A stretch of 64,000 nucleotides of DNA, taken from positions 52,797,501-52,861,500 of the forward strand of contig JANCRA010000001.1 in assembly GCA_024362935.1 (NCBI GenBank). Direction: 5' to 3'. The translations under genes and the position numbers were made by a program. This stretch comes from Setophaga petechia (lineage: Eukaryota; Chordata; Aves; Passeriformes; Parulidae). Shown here piece by piece: positions 34,810 to 46,529 of the stretch (positions within the stretch are counted from its first letter, which is position 1; every line of letters begins with the position of its first letter). The notes under the pieces were generated by a model. The model searched no databases. It had not been told where the DNA came from and saw only the letters and a program-made list of their open reading frames with translations.

Positions 34810-35450
34810 TACAGCATCACTAACCAAACAGCTTTTTTATTATTCCTTTCCAACCTTTCTGTTCAAACTTATTTAAACTCTCTATTGCAAGCTCTGGGAT
34901 GCCTGTGGTACCTGTTTGCATGCTTATCTCAAAAGGCCAGCTGCTAAGTGGCCATGTGAGCATACCTGAGCAGTGACAAAGCTCTACATACAGTCACACT
35001 GGATATTGCTCCTGATCTGAGGCACTCAATCCATCCATTTTGGTTTGAGATTAATTTCTGATATTAATTTTCAGCCAGTCCATAGCTGGTGGTTGTGTTG
35101 GGGCCTCTTGTTGCCAGTAGAAGTTTTCCCACCCATGAATGGCATGAGAAATATCTAAACTTTCTCAAAGGATGTTAAAAGACCCTGTGCAATAATTGAG
35201 AGCTTTGGATCAGAGCCTGAGAGTCTCCAGAACTGATCCATGTCTTTGACCTTTCTTGACAGGACTCCTGGTAGTCCCTGCCAGGAGCACAGTGGTGGTT
35301 TTGAAGTCCTGGGAAACTGCAGGATGTTCCCATCTTTCTGAAGCAGAGAAATCAATGAGGGAGTGAGGAACGTGAGGAGGTTTGTTAGCATCACTTAGGA
35401 GAAGGGAATGAAAAAGTAAGTGTAATTTAGAAGTTTTTCTGTCAGTAGCT
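34810..35450. other. Unannotated unique sequence
   Basis: No supported feature is seen. Confidence 0.5.
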
Positions 35451-35455
35451 GCTTT

Positions 35456-36001
35456 ATGGTGAAAAGCGAGGGGGAGGACTGGAAAGCCTATAGTTCTTTA
35501 GGTCAACAGATAGTGTCCATGATATTTTTTCACAAAAGAAAAGGCTTTTTAGTGCAGTTTAGGGCAGGAAGTGGAGGTGAACCTGAAGACATGTCTGAAA
35601 ACCTGGAGACTACTGCCCTAGTTACAAACCCACAGCTCCCTCCTTCCTTTAAAACACTGTTAGAGGCACAAACCTACTCCTGCAGGCCATACCCTCATGT
35701 TCATATTCACATAGTGCGTGACGCTTCAATCCCCAAGCAATTCACTGAAGTATACTTAATTAATAAGCATCTAACTCTCTTATACTTCACTGTCCTACCA
35801 ATAGATACAAACCAGTGGGAAACAATGTGTGAAACATCTCTAATGCATTTTTCTCCCTTAGATAGGCCAGGCAATACACTTCAGACCTTGCTGGGTCTAC
35901 AGACAGACTGTAGTGCTCAGATGGTGCTGCTGTGCTGGGCAATATATAAAGCTCTAAGTCGGAAACAGAGGCAAATTAATGTGGCAGAAGTGGTCCCATA
36001 A
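35456..36001 (+). other. Longest open frame in the window, 181 codons, coding status doubtful
   Basis: An uninterrupted ATG-to-TAA frame is present. The start context (ttt before ATG) is poor. The predicted product has no signal peptide, no transmembrane segment and no repeat or motif I recognise; its middle is rich in H, P and T and its C-terminus is basic (KALSRKQRQ). There are no clear splice sites, promoter or poly(A) context tying it to a gene. My rough estimate is that one frame of this length per 64 kb is not surprising. It could be a lineage-specific ORF, a fragment of a retroposed gene, or (most likely) chance. Confidence 0.12.
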
Positions 36002-36004
36002 GAG

Positions 36005-37730
36005 TATGCTGTTTAATGATCAGCTTCCTATCATCATCATCATCTCATCTAATGGCTCACCAGCAGTCTTGCCTAAAGGTCTTTATACTGGGTTTTGTGG
36101 TAATGTGCATGTCAGAATGCCAGCAATGAATTTTTGTTGCTAATTTAGAAGGCTGGGTACTTTGCAGGACTTTTAGATATTCAGTTTCAGCAGGTCCTTC
36201 ATATGGAAGGCTCACTAGTCATTCACTGCTTTTAGAAAAACAAAAGTCAGTAAATACTATGAGGTCTTTGCAGAATAAAACCTCCAAGAAAATAAAAAAG
36301 AAACAAAATAAAGTAAACAGACACTGAACCCTGATTTATCTCCAAACAGGATTGTAAGGAATTAAGCAACTGTTTGGTGTCTTGGCACTGAGGGTTTATT
36401 GAAGAACAGGCCACTGTGAATTTTAATTTTTTTTCATTTTCTTTTTGCCTACAGTTTAGTTTAGCTTTCACTGCAAAATGAATATGCCTTATGTTTTTAT
36501 TTCAGATATCTTACAAGCTAGTTTGAAAAATCAATAACACATAAAAAAAATTGATCAAGAAAAAATGTTTAAATAAACCACCTGTCAACCAAGACAAATG
36601 CTCACTCATTGTTAATATGATAAAGGTAAAAATCTCTTTCTCTTTTGATAGTACTTTCCATATCAGTTTCTGTCATGCTGTTGATCAAACTCTGGATTTA
36701 CCACAATCCTTTTGTGAGTTCAAAAATAATATTAAAAACTGAGATACATATATTTTTCTTGCTATGTCTTGCAAATTTTAATATATTGCCAGGATTTTCA
36801 TCTCCCTATGCACTGTCATCTCTGAAGAATAGGGGATGTAGGTATATGGTGAGAATGACTAAGTTTAACTCTTGTTATTACTTCTGAAGGAAAACATTTT
36901 GCCAGTGTAAATCACCACAATTCACCCACTATCCCAAGGAGCCTTCAGAGTGGATAACAAAACAAACATTCATTTAGACATTTAAATAAACAGTTATGAT
37001 TTCAGAATTTCTGAGTATTTCCTATGGAACTCATCCATGTGCCTAAATAGATGGGTTTTTAAGAAGCCAGTGCCTGCAGCCATATGAAGAATGAAAGAAA
37101 ATTACCACTCTTTTCATCAGAACATTTTGAAAGCTTTCATCCTTTGTTTTGTTGACTAAAAGTCAACTTTAGTAAGTTGGAGTTGAGCTCCTTTGGAAAT
37201 GTGTTTATGTGAGTACTGAGCACTCTGGAAAAACTGTCTCTGTTCAAAGTGCTATTTAATTTATGTGAGTCTGGATCAATGTTTCTTTGCTCTGTTTGTC
37301 AAATTTAAGAACTCATTCTCAAACTCAGGTGGATGTTTTCTGCGTTGGTGTTTAGTGAGTGAGCTGTAGCAGAAAAAATTGTGAGGTGCCTTGTTATACA
37401 CATTATTATTTAAACCATTGTCCTCAAAGTGACACTATTCACAAATTTGCATGCAAATCCCTGTTATCAATCACTGCAGAGTTTGTGTGGAACACTGAGC
37501 AGTTGCATTTCCAAGTAAAAGAGGTTGGCTGCAGACATGCTGGATAGTTTGTTTTGATGGTAAGGTATGAAAGTCTGGTAATGGTGACTGCCATCTCAGG
37601 AAAACAAAAAAAAATGCCCTCCAGGAGGATTTGAGGTTTCACTTTCAAGGGTAAATATCCTCCTCTGCAGAGCGAGTATTTTGCCATAGCAAGACACCTA
37701 CACGTTCCAGTAAGCGGATTTTCCAAATTA
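36005..37730. other. Unannotated unique sequence
   Basis: A short (ATC)n run lies at 36031-36044. A small 7-bp hairpin, gttgact/agtcaac, lies near 37150. No gene or repeat family is recognised. Confidence 0.5.
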
Positions 37731-37734
37731 TGTC

Positions 37735-38100
37735 CTTACTTCGTGCCCATTGCATTAGCACAGCCACCTTGTCACTCAAATCCCTGTAATGATCACTTCT
37801 GGACCATTTACACCCCGTGTTTGGCTGGCTGGTTGCTGCTTACTCAGTAGGAAGATTATTGATTGCAGGCGCTTATTAAGAAAGTACGGAGCAATAAGCT
37901 GTGAGAGCGGTTGATAATTCAAAAGGTGAAGCTGGCAATTATATGGGGATCAGGGGGATTATTATATACAGGGCCTAGGAAAATATGACTGATGGATGTG
38001 GCACTGCTGTTATGATTGCTTGAAATAAAATGTATCATTATTGATTTCTTTTGTTGGTCTTTTTTATTGCATTTTAAATCTACATATTTTTCATGCAAAC
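37735..38100. promoter_or_regulatory. Candidate conserved non-coding element
   Basis: The segment contains closely spaced TTATTGATT-, GATTATTGA-, TTGATAATTC- and CAATTAT-type homeodomain/Cut cores. It also has several retained CpGs (gcaggcgctt, agtacggag, gagcggttg) in otherwise CpG-poor DNA, and no repeat-like character. Retained CpGs among homeodomain cores are typical of constrained enhancers. Conservation is unseen, so this is an inference. Confidence 0.28.
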
Positions 38101-38104
38101 AGTC

Positions 38105-39315
38105 TATTCTACACTAGAGCTAGAATATGCTACTGTAGCTTACTGATTTATGAATATATCCCTCCTTTATAGTATTTTCACCTCTTGCTACAGATTTTTT
38201 TCCAATTTTTCACTCCGTGGTAACTATTTGAACAGGACAGAAATCAAGTGTCTGATTTTGAATTTTGCCACTTCATCTGTTGCTGCTGTTATATCACTTT
38301 TAATGATCTTTCTGGTAATGATGAGAAAATGAAGAGTGAAAAAAAGTTTTCAAAAGCTCCATATTTTGGGCATCAAATGTATGGTGAATACATTTTTTTA
38401 AATTATTAACTCTTGCTTTCACCTGTCATGTCAGGTGGCATGTTAAGCCTTATAACATTTTTCCTTGGTTTAATTACTCTTAGTTAGTTTCCTTAGTTTT
38501 TCATTGATGTTCCTCCTGCTCATTTCTTATGCCATTCCCAGGTCTTAAATGACTATATTAATTAACATCAGAGATTATTAACATTATTAACACGATAATA
38601 TTCCTAGTGAAAAAAACATAGAAAAGAAAGAAAACATTTTCTTTTGAGAAAAGGCCACTGCCCCAGCTTAGTTTGTTACCTTCATGAAGGCCCACTCTAT
38701 TGGAAATCATCTCAATTCCTAGAGTTTGTAAATCAATGTAGAATCTAGTTCTAGAAGTGGATTTCCTTTCTGCTCTGCAAAACCACAAATAACCTGAAGC
38801 ATTTTTTTTTAAAGCAGAATACCAGATACTCAGGAGTTCTCTCTGTCTGTGAAAATGTCATATACCTTTTATTCAGAATTATTTTTTTCTGGTAGTTTCC
38901 ACTCTTACCCTTTGTCTAATAAACAAGGTTTATTCGACCACCTCCAGTGTGGTTTGTGTTAATGGTGGAAAGTGGTGGGAAAAATAGCAAGAAAATTTTA
39001 GGCAGTTGCATGCCTTACTATTCTGCATCAAACTAATATTCTGGAGACTGTCAGCTACATAAAGCATTACAGCCACCCCTCTCTCTTGTTTACTATTTTG
39101 CATGCAGGATTTGGTCTTCCTATCACAGCAAAAAATCTATTCAGTCATTATTTGGGTAAAGTTGACTTTTAGCCAAATCCAGAACGAGCCCCACAAGCCA
39201 GAGGCCTAATCAATACCACACTAACTGCTCCATTAATCCTCTTTTGCTGCTATTTCCCTCTCATCTTTCCAGGAGACTGTTGTTACCTCAGAACAGATAA
39301 TTGATTTTTTTTCCC
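38105..39315. other. Unannotated unique sequence with a paired E-box
   Basis: Apart from the inverted E-box pair at 38420-38437, no gene or repeat is recognised. Confidence 0.5.
38420..38437. promoter_or_regulatory. Inverted E-box pair, ZEB-like
   Basis: cacctg (38420-38425) and caggtg (38432-38437) are separated by 6 bases and form an inverted pair. ZEB1/ZEB2 proteins use their two zinc-finger clusters to bind paired CACCT(G) sites, and bHLH or SNAI factors also bind CAGGTG. The pair is exact, but short enough to be chance. Confidence 0.3.
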
Positions 39316-39319
39316 CTAG

Positions 39320-39525
39320 GTAATAAATGCAGCAGCTTTTCAGCAATTCTTCCCACACGCCCCTGTACTGTACCCTGCAGGTCCCTATCATGATGTGACT
39401 GAGCAGAGTTCCTTCCTGATTATTCCAAAGCTGGATGTGCACCTAATGCAGAAATCCTCTGCTGATGTGACTATCAAACAAGCCCAACTGTCTCATACCT
39501 GGACATTTCCACCTCAAATACTGCA
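39320..39525 (+). other. Exon-like interval bounded by splice-type signals
   Basis: The interval is preceded by a strong acceptor-like tract (a T8 run, then cccctag ending at 39319) and followed by a good donor-like gca|gtaaga (GT at 39526). One of the three plus frames is open across all 206 bases, with its stop immediately inside the donor, while the other two close early. Its translation (starting VINAAAFQQFF, with PHAPVLYPAGPYHD soon after) is not one I recognise. The first six bases after the AG are gtaata, so this could instead be a weak ratchet-type site. A length of 206 (not a multiple of 3) would shift frame if skipped. Confidence 0.2.
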
Positions 39526-39529
39526 GTAA

Positions 39530-40135
39530 GACAAGCAAATTTGCAAGTTCTCATATGCAAAGATTTTTGCATGATTCATTTCTTACATAAAGGGCCTAAT
39601 AACAGCAAAGGACAAGATAAATAAAGTTGGGGCTGAGTTCTTGGGCCTAAGGTTTTTAATTCAGGAGATGATTTGTGTGCTGTGCACTGAGTCCTGAAGT
39701 GTTTGGCCTGAAAGTCCTGGTACAAGTACAAAAGCTGAGCAGAAAAGTTTAAGGCCAAAAAGATGTGGGTTTTGTCCTCAAAAATGTGACTATGTTCCTG
39801 AAAAAGTAAAGTAACACAATGCACTTCCATTACTAATAGGAACAGTGCTGACTTGCTTCAGTTTTGGACCTGATTTAAGCCTCTTCTAAATTTTTATTGC
39901 TTTACTATAAGAAATGTCTGTTTGATTTAAACAAACAAACAAAAAATCTCAGTTTCTCCCTCTTTCCTGTAATTCCTAGGTACTTGCAGCTAGGATTTGG
40001 AAGACAACTCCAGCAGAAATAACACGATTTTTCTACTGGTGATGTTCTCACAAATCAAGGAAAAAATTAGCTTGTGCTTATTTGTTATTTTTAGTATTTT
40101 TCTCCAAAAGACTTTTTGGTGTTACTGGCCTTTAT
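39530..40135. other. Unannotated unique sequence
   Basis: An (AAAC)n run lies at 39929-39942. No other feature is seen. Confidence 0.5.
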
Positions 40136-40137
40136 TA

Positions 40138-40245
40138 TTAGGAAGAATTTCTTCAAAGAGGTGACTAGATATTGGAATGGGCTGCCCAGGGAGGTGGAGA
40201 GTCAGAGCACTGGAAGTAGGACATTTGATGTAGCTGAGGTGTATT
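40138..40245 (+). mobile_element. CR1 LINE fragment near the 3' end
   Basis: The plus strand reads aggaagaatttcttcaaag, aggtgactagatattgg, aatgggctgcccagggaggt, ggagagtca, cactggaagt and catttgatgt. This is the sense-strand order of the CR1 3' region (aggaagaacttcttt...gggtgattaggcattggaa...tgggctgcccagggaggtgg). It is truncated at both ends and lacks the terminal octamers. Confidence 0.85.
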
Positions 40246-40249
40246 ATTG

Positions 40250-41370
40250 ACCGTAAAATAGACTTGTGGCCAGTGGGAAGTATGAAATCCTAACCTGATA
40301 TGACTTAAATATGCAAAAGAAGCTGAAAACAATGAAAACATTCGAAATTCATTTAAAATATTCCCACACTGCCTCTTGGAGAATCTGTAAAGTAACACAA
40401 CTTTTGAGAACATGACCATTCTATGTTCAAAACAATCTCTTAAAAATAATAATTCTTGTCTGAACATTCTACTTACATTAGAAAAATTAAAAAGCAAAAG
40501 TAATTAATTTAATTCATAGAACACTGGGCACTGGATCAAATGACAGAGTTATGCCAGTATTTATATTTTGGGATAGTATCACCAAACCACAGTTCTGCCC
40601 AATGGCCAAAATAAATAAATAAATATATAATAGATGAGACTGAACTTGAGATCAAGTGCTAATCTACATTCAGAAGACAGAAAAAAAGGGGCAAATGAGC
40701 ACTATGATTGAAACAAACCTTTGATACATGTTTTTTGTGTGCAGTTATTGCTTAGCCTGTGCATTTCTCCCCAGCAAATAAAATTAATTACCAAAATGTC
40801 TGCAACTCTTTTTGCTTAAATCAGAAGACAAAGGATGGTCAGATCATGATATACCAGATCCTTGTTAGAAAGACTCACCAGAATCTGAACATCCTGCAGG
40901 AAGCTTCATGCTTCTTACTGGGGCTTGTCAGAATTTTTGTGTTTATAGAGGGATTTGGGGAAGTTTGCAAGCGTCAAATGTGCACGGTGCAGCACAGCTC
41001 AACATCAACAATGGAACTCCTTTTTCCAGCTGATTCTTTTGTCACTCAAGAGAAAAAATTGTTTAGTTCCTCAAAAAAACCCAAAAACTGTATTACTAAG
41101 CATTCCAGGTGTTGTAAGTACTTTTCCTTATGCAGAATAAGATATAATACTTGCTACAAACACTGTTTATTCAAGACAGAATGTCCATAATCACTATTAA
41201 AAGCTCTTGTAGCTTTCAACAACAAGTTGTGCCCCTGTCCAGATTTCTATATCCTGAGAAGGCTTGTAGCACCGTAACAACATTAAAAGCAGAAAATGTG
41301 AGTAACATCTTTAGGCAAGGATTTCTTTATTAATTTCCATTAAAGTAGGGTCACAAGAGGTCTTTTATTA
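40250..41370. other. Unannotated unique sequence
   Basis: An (AAAT)n run lies at 40612-40631. The 143-codon plus-strand open frame (40759-41190) and its overlapping frames show no family resemblance or splice context. Confidence 0.5.
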
Positions 41371-41374
41371 ACTG

Positions 41375-41480
41375 ATAACAGCCAGCTGGGACTGATCAAC
41401 ACTCACTATCTGCAGAGCCATCAATTATTCCATGTGAAATAGCAATTTCAGAAGTACCACGCTGTTAACACACGGCTCTT
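41375..41480. promoter_or_regulatory. Candidate conserved non-coding block
   Basis: Spaced motifs include gccagctggg (E-box CAGCTG), actgatcaac, catcaattattcc and agcaatttc. The block is non-repetitive and enhancer-like in texture. This is weak evidence only. Confidence 0.15.
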
Positions 41481-41484
41481 GCTG

Positions 41485-42010
41485 TTCACTTTTTAAAACA
41501 CTCCAGTTTTTGTACAACAGAGGGGGCTGGATATAAAATACTCAGCTGAAGGAAAGACGCATGTATTATTTTTGCTGTCAGTTTTAGCCTTTGTCCTGCT
41601 GCCTTTCCCTCTAGAGAGGAGCATCTTCTTCTACATGTTCCATGTTGTAGTCAATGGCAATAATGAGGTTTGTAGCCAACAGCTCTTGTCAGATGGCCCG
41701 CAGAATAATAATTCCCTTATCTTGAACCTCAACAAGCATAACAGACCTTTGGAATAAGATCCTCCTTGGTGTCTTATGACCTTAGAAATTATCCTCATGA
41801 CACCAAACAAGTGGATGAAAATTTCAGATTTTTCCTTCTGCCACTTTCAATAATTACTGGAGGAAGTGGATATAAGTAGATATGGTGCAAGGAAATGTTA
41901 AATTCATGTCATCTTTAGCTGAGAAGAATATATTGAAGACAAAAGGAAAACAAAGACTTCAAATTAATTTGAAAGTATTGTAAAAGGAAAAGTAAGGCTA
42001 GATGTCAGAT
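41485..42010. other. Unannotated unique sequence
   Basis: Contains a weak CTCF-like cagagggggctgg at 41518-41530. Nothing else is seen. Confidence 0.45.
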
Positions 42011-42015
42011 AGCAG

Positions 42016-42264
42016 AAATTAAAATAAAATAAAAATTTTAAAATTCAAATAAAATACAATTAAATTAAAGTTACATGCAAATAAATAATATTAAAATAAT
42101 ATTTATTGATAATTTTTCTTTTATTTTAGTTTCTCTTTATTTTATTTTGTTTAAATTTATTTTATTTTATGTTTTATTTTATTTTATTTCATTTTATATT
42201 ATTTTATTTTATTTTATTTTATTTTATTTTATTTTATTTTATTTGTTTTTAGTTTAGTTTAGTT
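42016..42264. repeat. Inverted low-complexity block: (TAAAA)n then (TTTTA)n
   Basis: A-rich pentamer-like repeats (aaaataaaataaaaa) at 42018-42060 are followed after about 60 bases by a long (TTTTA)n microsatellite from about 42116 to 42245. The core 42201-42244 is perfect at nearly nine units. A short (AGTTT)3 run at 42250-42264 closes the block. Because the first part is complementary to the second, the DNA or its transcript could fold into a long A:U hairpin. The 60-codon frame here only translates the repeat. Confidence 0.9.
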
Positions 42265-42269
42265 GGCCT

Positions 42270-45200
42270 TCCACTGGTTAAATCTACTTTCCTTTTGAGT
42301 GGAAAGCAGAAAGCACAGTGCTCTTAAATGCAAGAACAAGACTGGCACTGAGATATTTCTGAGCAGATGATCCTCTCTTTCACTGCTCACCTTCATTTCA
42401 TCTTCTTGGTATTTTTCCCATGTCTCCATGCAGTAGCACTGAGAACAGACACTTTTACAACATAACAGGAGAAAACTGGGTGATATTAGAATGAAATACC
42501 ACAGAGATTTCTTTATGCACACCACACCCCCCCCCGCTGGTTTGGTTCACATTTGGAGCTTGTAAGCAGCAAGAGCAAAGTTATCAATCTGTCAAGAAGA
42601 AAATTTATAGCTTGATCTTAAAAGATAGGGGAGAGCTCAAGGCAGCCAATGCTGTAATAAGGCTTATGATACTGTATTTTGGAAGTTCTTTAATTTCTTC
42701 TAGAATGAAGAAGTATTGAGAACTTTTAACATTTTAAGCAGAATTTCTGCTAAGCATAAATTTATTCTTGTTGCACAAAACAACTCCTACCAATAAAATG
42801 CATTAAAATTTTGGCATGCTAAATACGTTGAATGCTCCTTTTCCTGCTTTTTCTTCAGTAAATATACTTTATATCCTTACCTTAGTCTCAGAAATTATTT
42901 TTGTACATTTTCACTATGGACAAATAGCAAAAAAAACCCCAAAATGCACTGTCATGAAAAGTTAAATCTGGGTTTAATGGGTTTAACAGAAGAAACTAAC
43001 TTTTGGATTGCTTGGTATTATGCTAGCCAACAGAAAGCTTTTCTGCAGAGGAGAAGTCTGAGGTTTAACTGTAAAGTATGAGAAAAAAACCTTTATAAAT
43101 TTTGCCGCTGGAAATCAATGATTTGAGTTTCAATCTTTTTTAGGTGCATCTTTATTCTTTATCCCCCTGTCTGGCCTCAGAAATTAACTCCCCATATACT
43201 TTGTCATATGATTTACAGGTTGTTGGTTGGACACACAAGGACAGTAAGTCAATAGTCTCTCTCTGAAAATCCTACTGAGAGTTAGGGCTGTCTGGTATTA
43301 GATGAGCAATCAGAGCCAATCTGCTGCTGAGGAGTTGTACCCTCTACTTTGTATAGAAGCACCAAATGGAATCATTTCTCCAGTGTCCTGAAGGCCTGTC
43401 ACTGAGAGGTGTAAGGAAATTTGGATGGAGTTCTGCAAAGTTTTGGATGATTTAATCAAGAGCATAGGAGTATCACCTTGCTAAATCTTCATTTTTAGTT
43501 TCATTACAGAGGCTGGTGGAGTTCCCCTTATAAAGACTATTAAAAAAAACCCATAATATTCTTGTATGCTCAGTGTTTGTATGACAATATCTACTGTAAA
43601 TTACTTACTTAAAAAAACACTGCTTCTGGTATGCTTCTGGTCAGAGAAGATACAGAAACTCTTGCTCTACTTCCACTTGGGTAACTATGCTGTTACCTAC
43701 ACCAAATTCTTTTCCAAGTAAAACTCTATTGAGCACTAGCTGTGCTTTATCTTTTATTTCTTGACAATGAGAATGAATATTTTTTAGATACTTCCTATTC
43801 CAGTAGAAAATTATCAATAACAAAGACTAACCATTAAAGTTGCTGATGTGAGAGAAGTGTTGTGTGTGTCAGATGAAAAATGCACCTTGGTGCATAGAAT
43901 ATATTGCAGGGCTCTTCAGCTAAGAGCTACTTCAGTGATTGACTACCTCTCACAACAACTGAATCAGGATAAACAAAGATTGAAAAGTGCTTTGTATTCC
44001 CAACAGCATTTAAAAGTTTTATGGAATTACTAGGACTCTTGGAGGAGTTTTAGTAGTGGACATGGCTGTGTCCAAGCTGTCCTGTGAGCCTCATCACTGG
44101 GATCTGCCAAAGGTAAAACCTAACCTTTATAGATCAAAAGCAGTGATGGCTCCTGCAATAGTTTTCTCTGAATTGCAGTCCATGATTAATCTCTCTGCTT
44201 TGATATTAGTGAGCTAGCAAAGAGTTTGATCCCTCATAATCAATGACTCTTTGGCAGTTGTTGAAGTGAGTTGCGCTGGCTTTGTTTCCTGAGCCAAATG
44301 GGAATTCATGCTGTCATTTATTTACTGTTTGCTGAAGGGTACATTTTAATCAATGACCTCATCACATTTTTGATATTTTCTTGTCTCAAGATGGTTGCTC
44401 TCTTTCTGGATTTAAAATTATTTATTTGCTTTAACTGCTGCGCAATTTAAATGAATAAATAATGTTTGGGTAATTTAAATGGTATGAAAGTGAGAGCAAC
44501 AAAAGAACAGACAAGTTTTACCTCCTGATTTTCAAAAAAAGAGCACTTTTATTCAGAGTCAGGTTCAGGTTTGGTTAGCTATAAGGAAAGAGAAAATTCT
44601 GAGCATTGCATGCAGAATTGGGACTGAGATTGATACAACTAAACTAAGCTCTGGAAAAGCAATACAGTTGAGTTTATCCAAGATTCTTTGCCTTTCCAAC
44701 CTTGTCAACCTAGACAGAACTGATAGCTGCTGGTAAAGCTGAGCCTTAGTGAAAATCTTACCAAAATTCATGGTTCAGGTGGGCTACAGAGAATTAATCT
44801 CCCTGTTCCATGTCCAGTGTCCTGTGGGGACAAATCTCCTCCTGTTCCTACTCTTGACCTTTGAGCTGTGAGTGAAGCCAAAAGGAAAGATCTGTCTGGG
44901 AAAGTCAGTTTGTCCATATCTTCAGAAATGTCTCACCTGACAGAGTCAATTGCATTGTCATACTGCACTGGCCACATAGAGTGTGCTTCCAGATGAGAAG
45001 TCTCCTCTCTAGTTTGTGATATCTTGTGATGTTATATTTTAACATAATAAATCCTTAATTTATGACTCCTTTGCAGCTTTGCCTTTTAAATTAATTGCCC
45101 TGTGGAATTCTCTACATATTAATGCTGACTAGAGCTTCTTGTCTTATGAATTATCAAAACACTGATCTGAAGGAAATGAATGATATGAAGCATAGAACAG

Positions 45201-46495
45201 TACTTAACAAATTGTCTGCCTTGCACATTGAAATCTTGCTCTGTGTGCTTCATTTCAATCTGTTCATTGCTTTGTGACCTTTAGCCCCCGCTGGGGAGAA
45301 GCACATGTAACCTTTCTGAGCATTTGGAACTCCAGTTTTGCTGAAAGAAGTGTCAAAAGCCTGGCAAACACACAGCTGATAACACTGGAAAGCTGATGCT
45401 ATTCAAGGAAGTGTTGGCATTTATTTGTGCTTTCAGCCTTACCCCTGGATGCAGCTTTTGGTGATGTAGCAGCTTGTTTTAGGTTTCTGCCCATGGAGAT
45501 CTGACTTGCATTTCTTGAAAACATACCTTCTACATAAAGAGAATTTTTCAAGCATTTACAATGGAAGAAGAAATCCAAACATCTCCTGGGTATCCTTATT
45601 AACAAATCATTTCATTCAGGAGAGAGTTTAATCAGAATACATGACTTTGATTCTGAATATATTTAAAACAGCAAATGTGCTGTGTTTTGGTTTGTTTTGT
45701 TTTTTTTTTTCCTTTCCCTTTTCTTGCACTTCTCATCCTGGATATAAGGGGATACACAGATTTCCATTTGTAGATTACTTGAGAATAGCCAGTGGCACTA
45801 GGAACAGTTTGCTCTTAACTCATATCCTCCTTTCTTCTCTCTTTCTGTGTTTCACCATCCTTTTCCAAAGCAGAGAAACTTCAATTTTCTGCTCTTGTAA
45901 TCTGTGTTCAGATTTCTAGGACTTCTTCCCCAACCCCAGGAAAAAAGCCAAAAACCACCCCATTACCATGAATCAACTCAAAATATGAATGGAAGTAAAT
46001 TAAGAGACCAAGGATTCAAGTTTTTACATGACATTAGGAAATAAATGACAAAGGAAAGAAATTTGTAATGCCTTTTCTTCATTGTGAGTGGGAATAAGGA
46101 CTGTTACCTGTTGCTTACACAGCTCTTCAGGGAACTTTGGAGAACTTTATAAGCAATATATGTGCCATGTATGTATGCTGATGCTTTAGCTAAGCCCATG
46201 CTTGAGGTTTGGAGCAGTTCTATGTCTGTGATTCATGTGTTTTGTTTGTGCTTCAGTACCTGGGGTAGAGGAAGACATCCCACATAATCTAGAGACAGCA
46301 GCTTGATGTACTTGGACCATTTTTAGTGAAAACAGCTATTTCTCCCAGGTTCTTCCTGACAGCTCATAGAGCAGATTTCCTTTTGCTTTCTAACAAAAGC
46401 TTTCTAGCAGCTGTACTTGGAGAAGCTTAACTTTTCTTAACATCTCTGAAAATTTCAGCATACTGAATCCCCTTGTCTGGCACACCTAAACCCCT
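42270..46495. other. Unannotated unique sequence
   Basis: A C9 run lies at 42527-42535, and a T-rich run at 45690-45712. No gene, RNA or repeat family is recognised over 4.2 kb. Open frames are 92 codons or fewer. Confidence 0.45.
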
Positions 46496-46523
46496 CCATT
46501 ATACTGTCCATTATATATAGTGG
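46496..46523. repeat. Small tandem and palindromic TATA-rich motif
   Basis: tccattata occurs twice 12 bases apart, and the second copy begins a 16-base near-palindrome ccattatatatagtgg (46508-46523; two mismatched positions). Its ends resemble a CArG-type box but it is not a perfect one. Confidence 0.6.
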
Positions 46524-46529
46524 AAAGAG

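Noticed and set aside
40759..41190. 143-codon plus-strand open frame
   Set aside because: Low-complexity mixture without motifs, overlapped by other equally plausible frames, with no gene context.
41518..41530. CTCF-like cagagggggctgg
   Set aside because: The upstream half of the motif does not fit, so it is too weak to list as a site.
42075..42257. 60-codon open frame rich in F, I, L and Y
   Set aside because: It is only the (TTTTA)n microsatellite read in one frame.
45284..45296. agcccccgctggg, resembling a reverse CTCF core
   Set aside because: One base short in the G-run compared with the consensus spacing.
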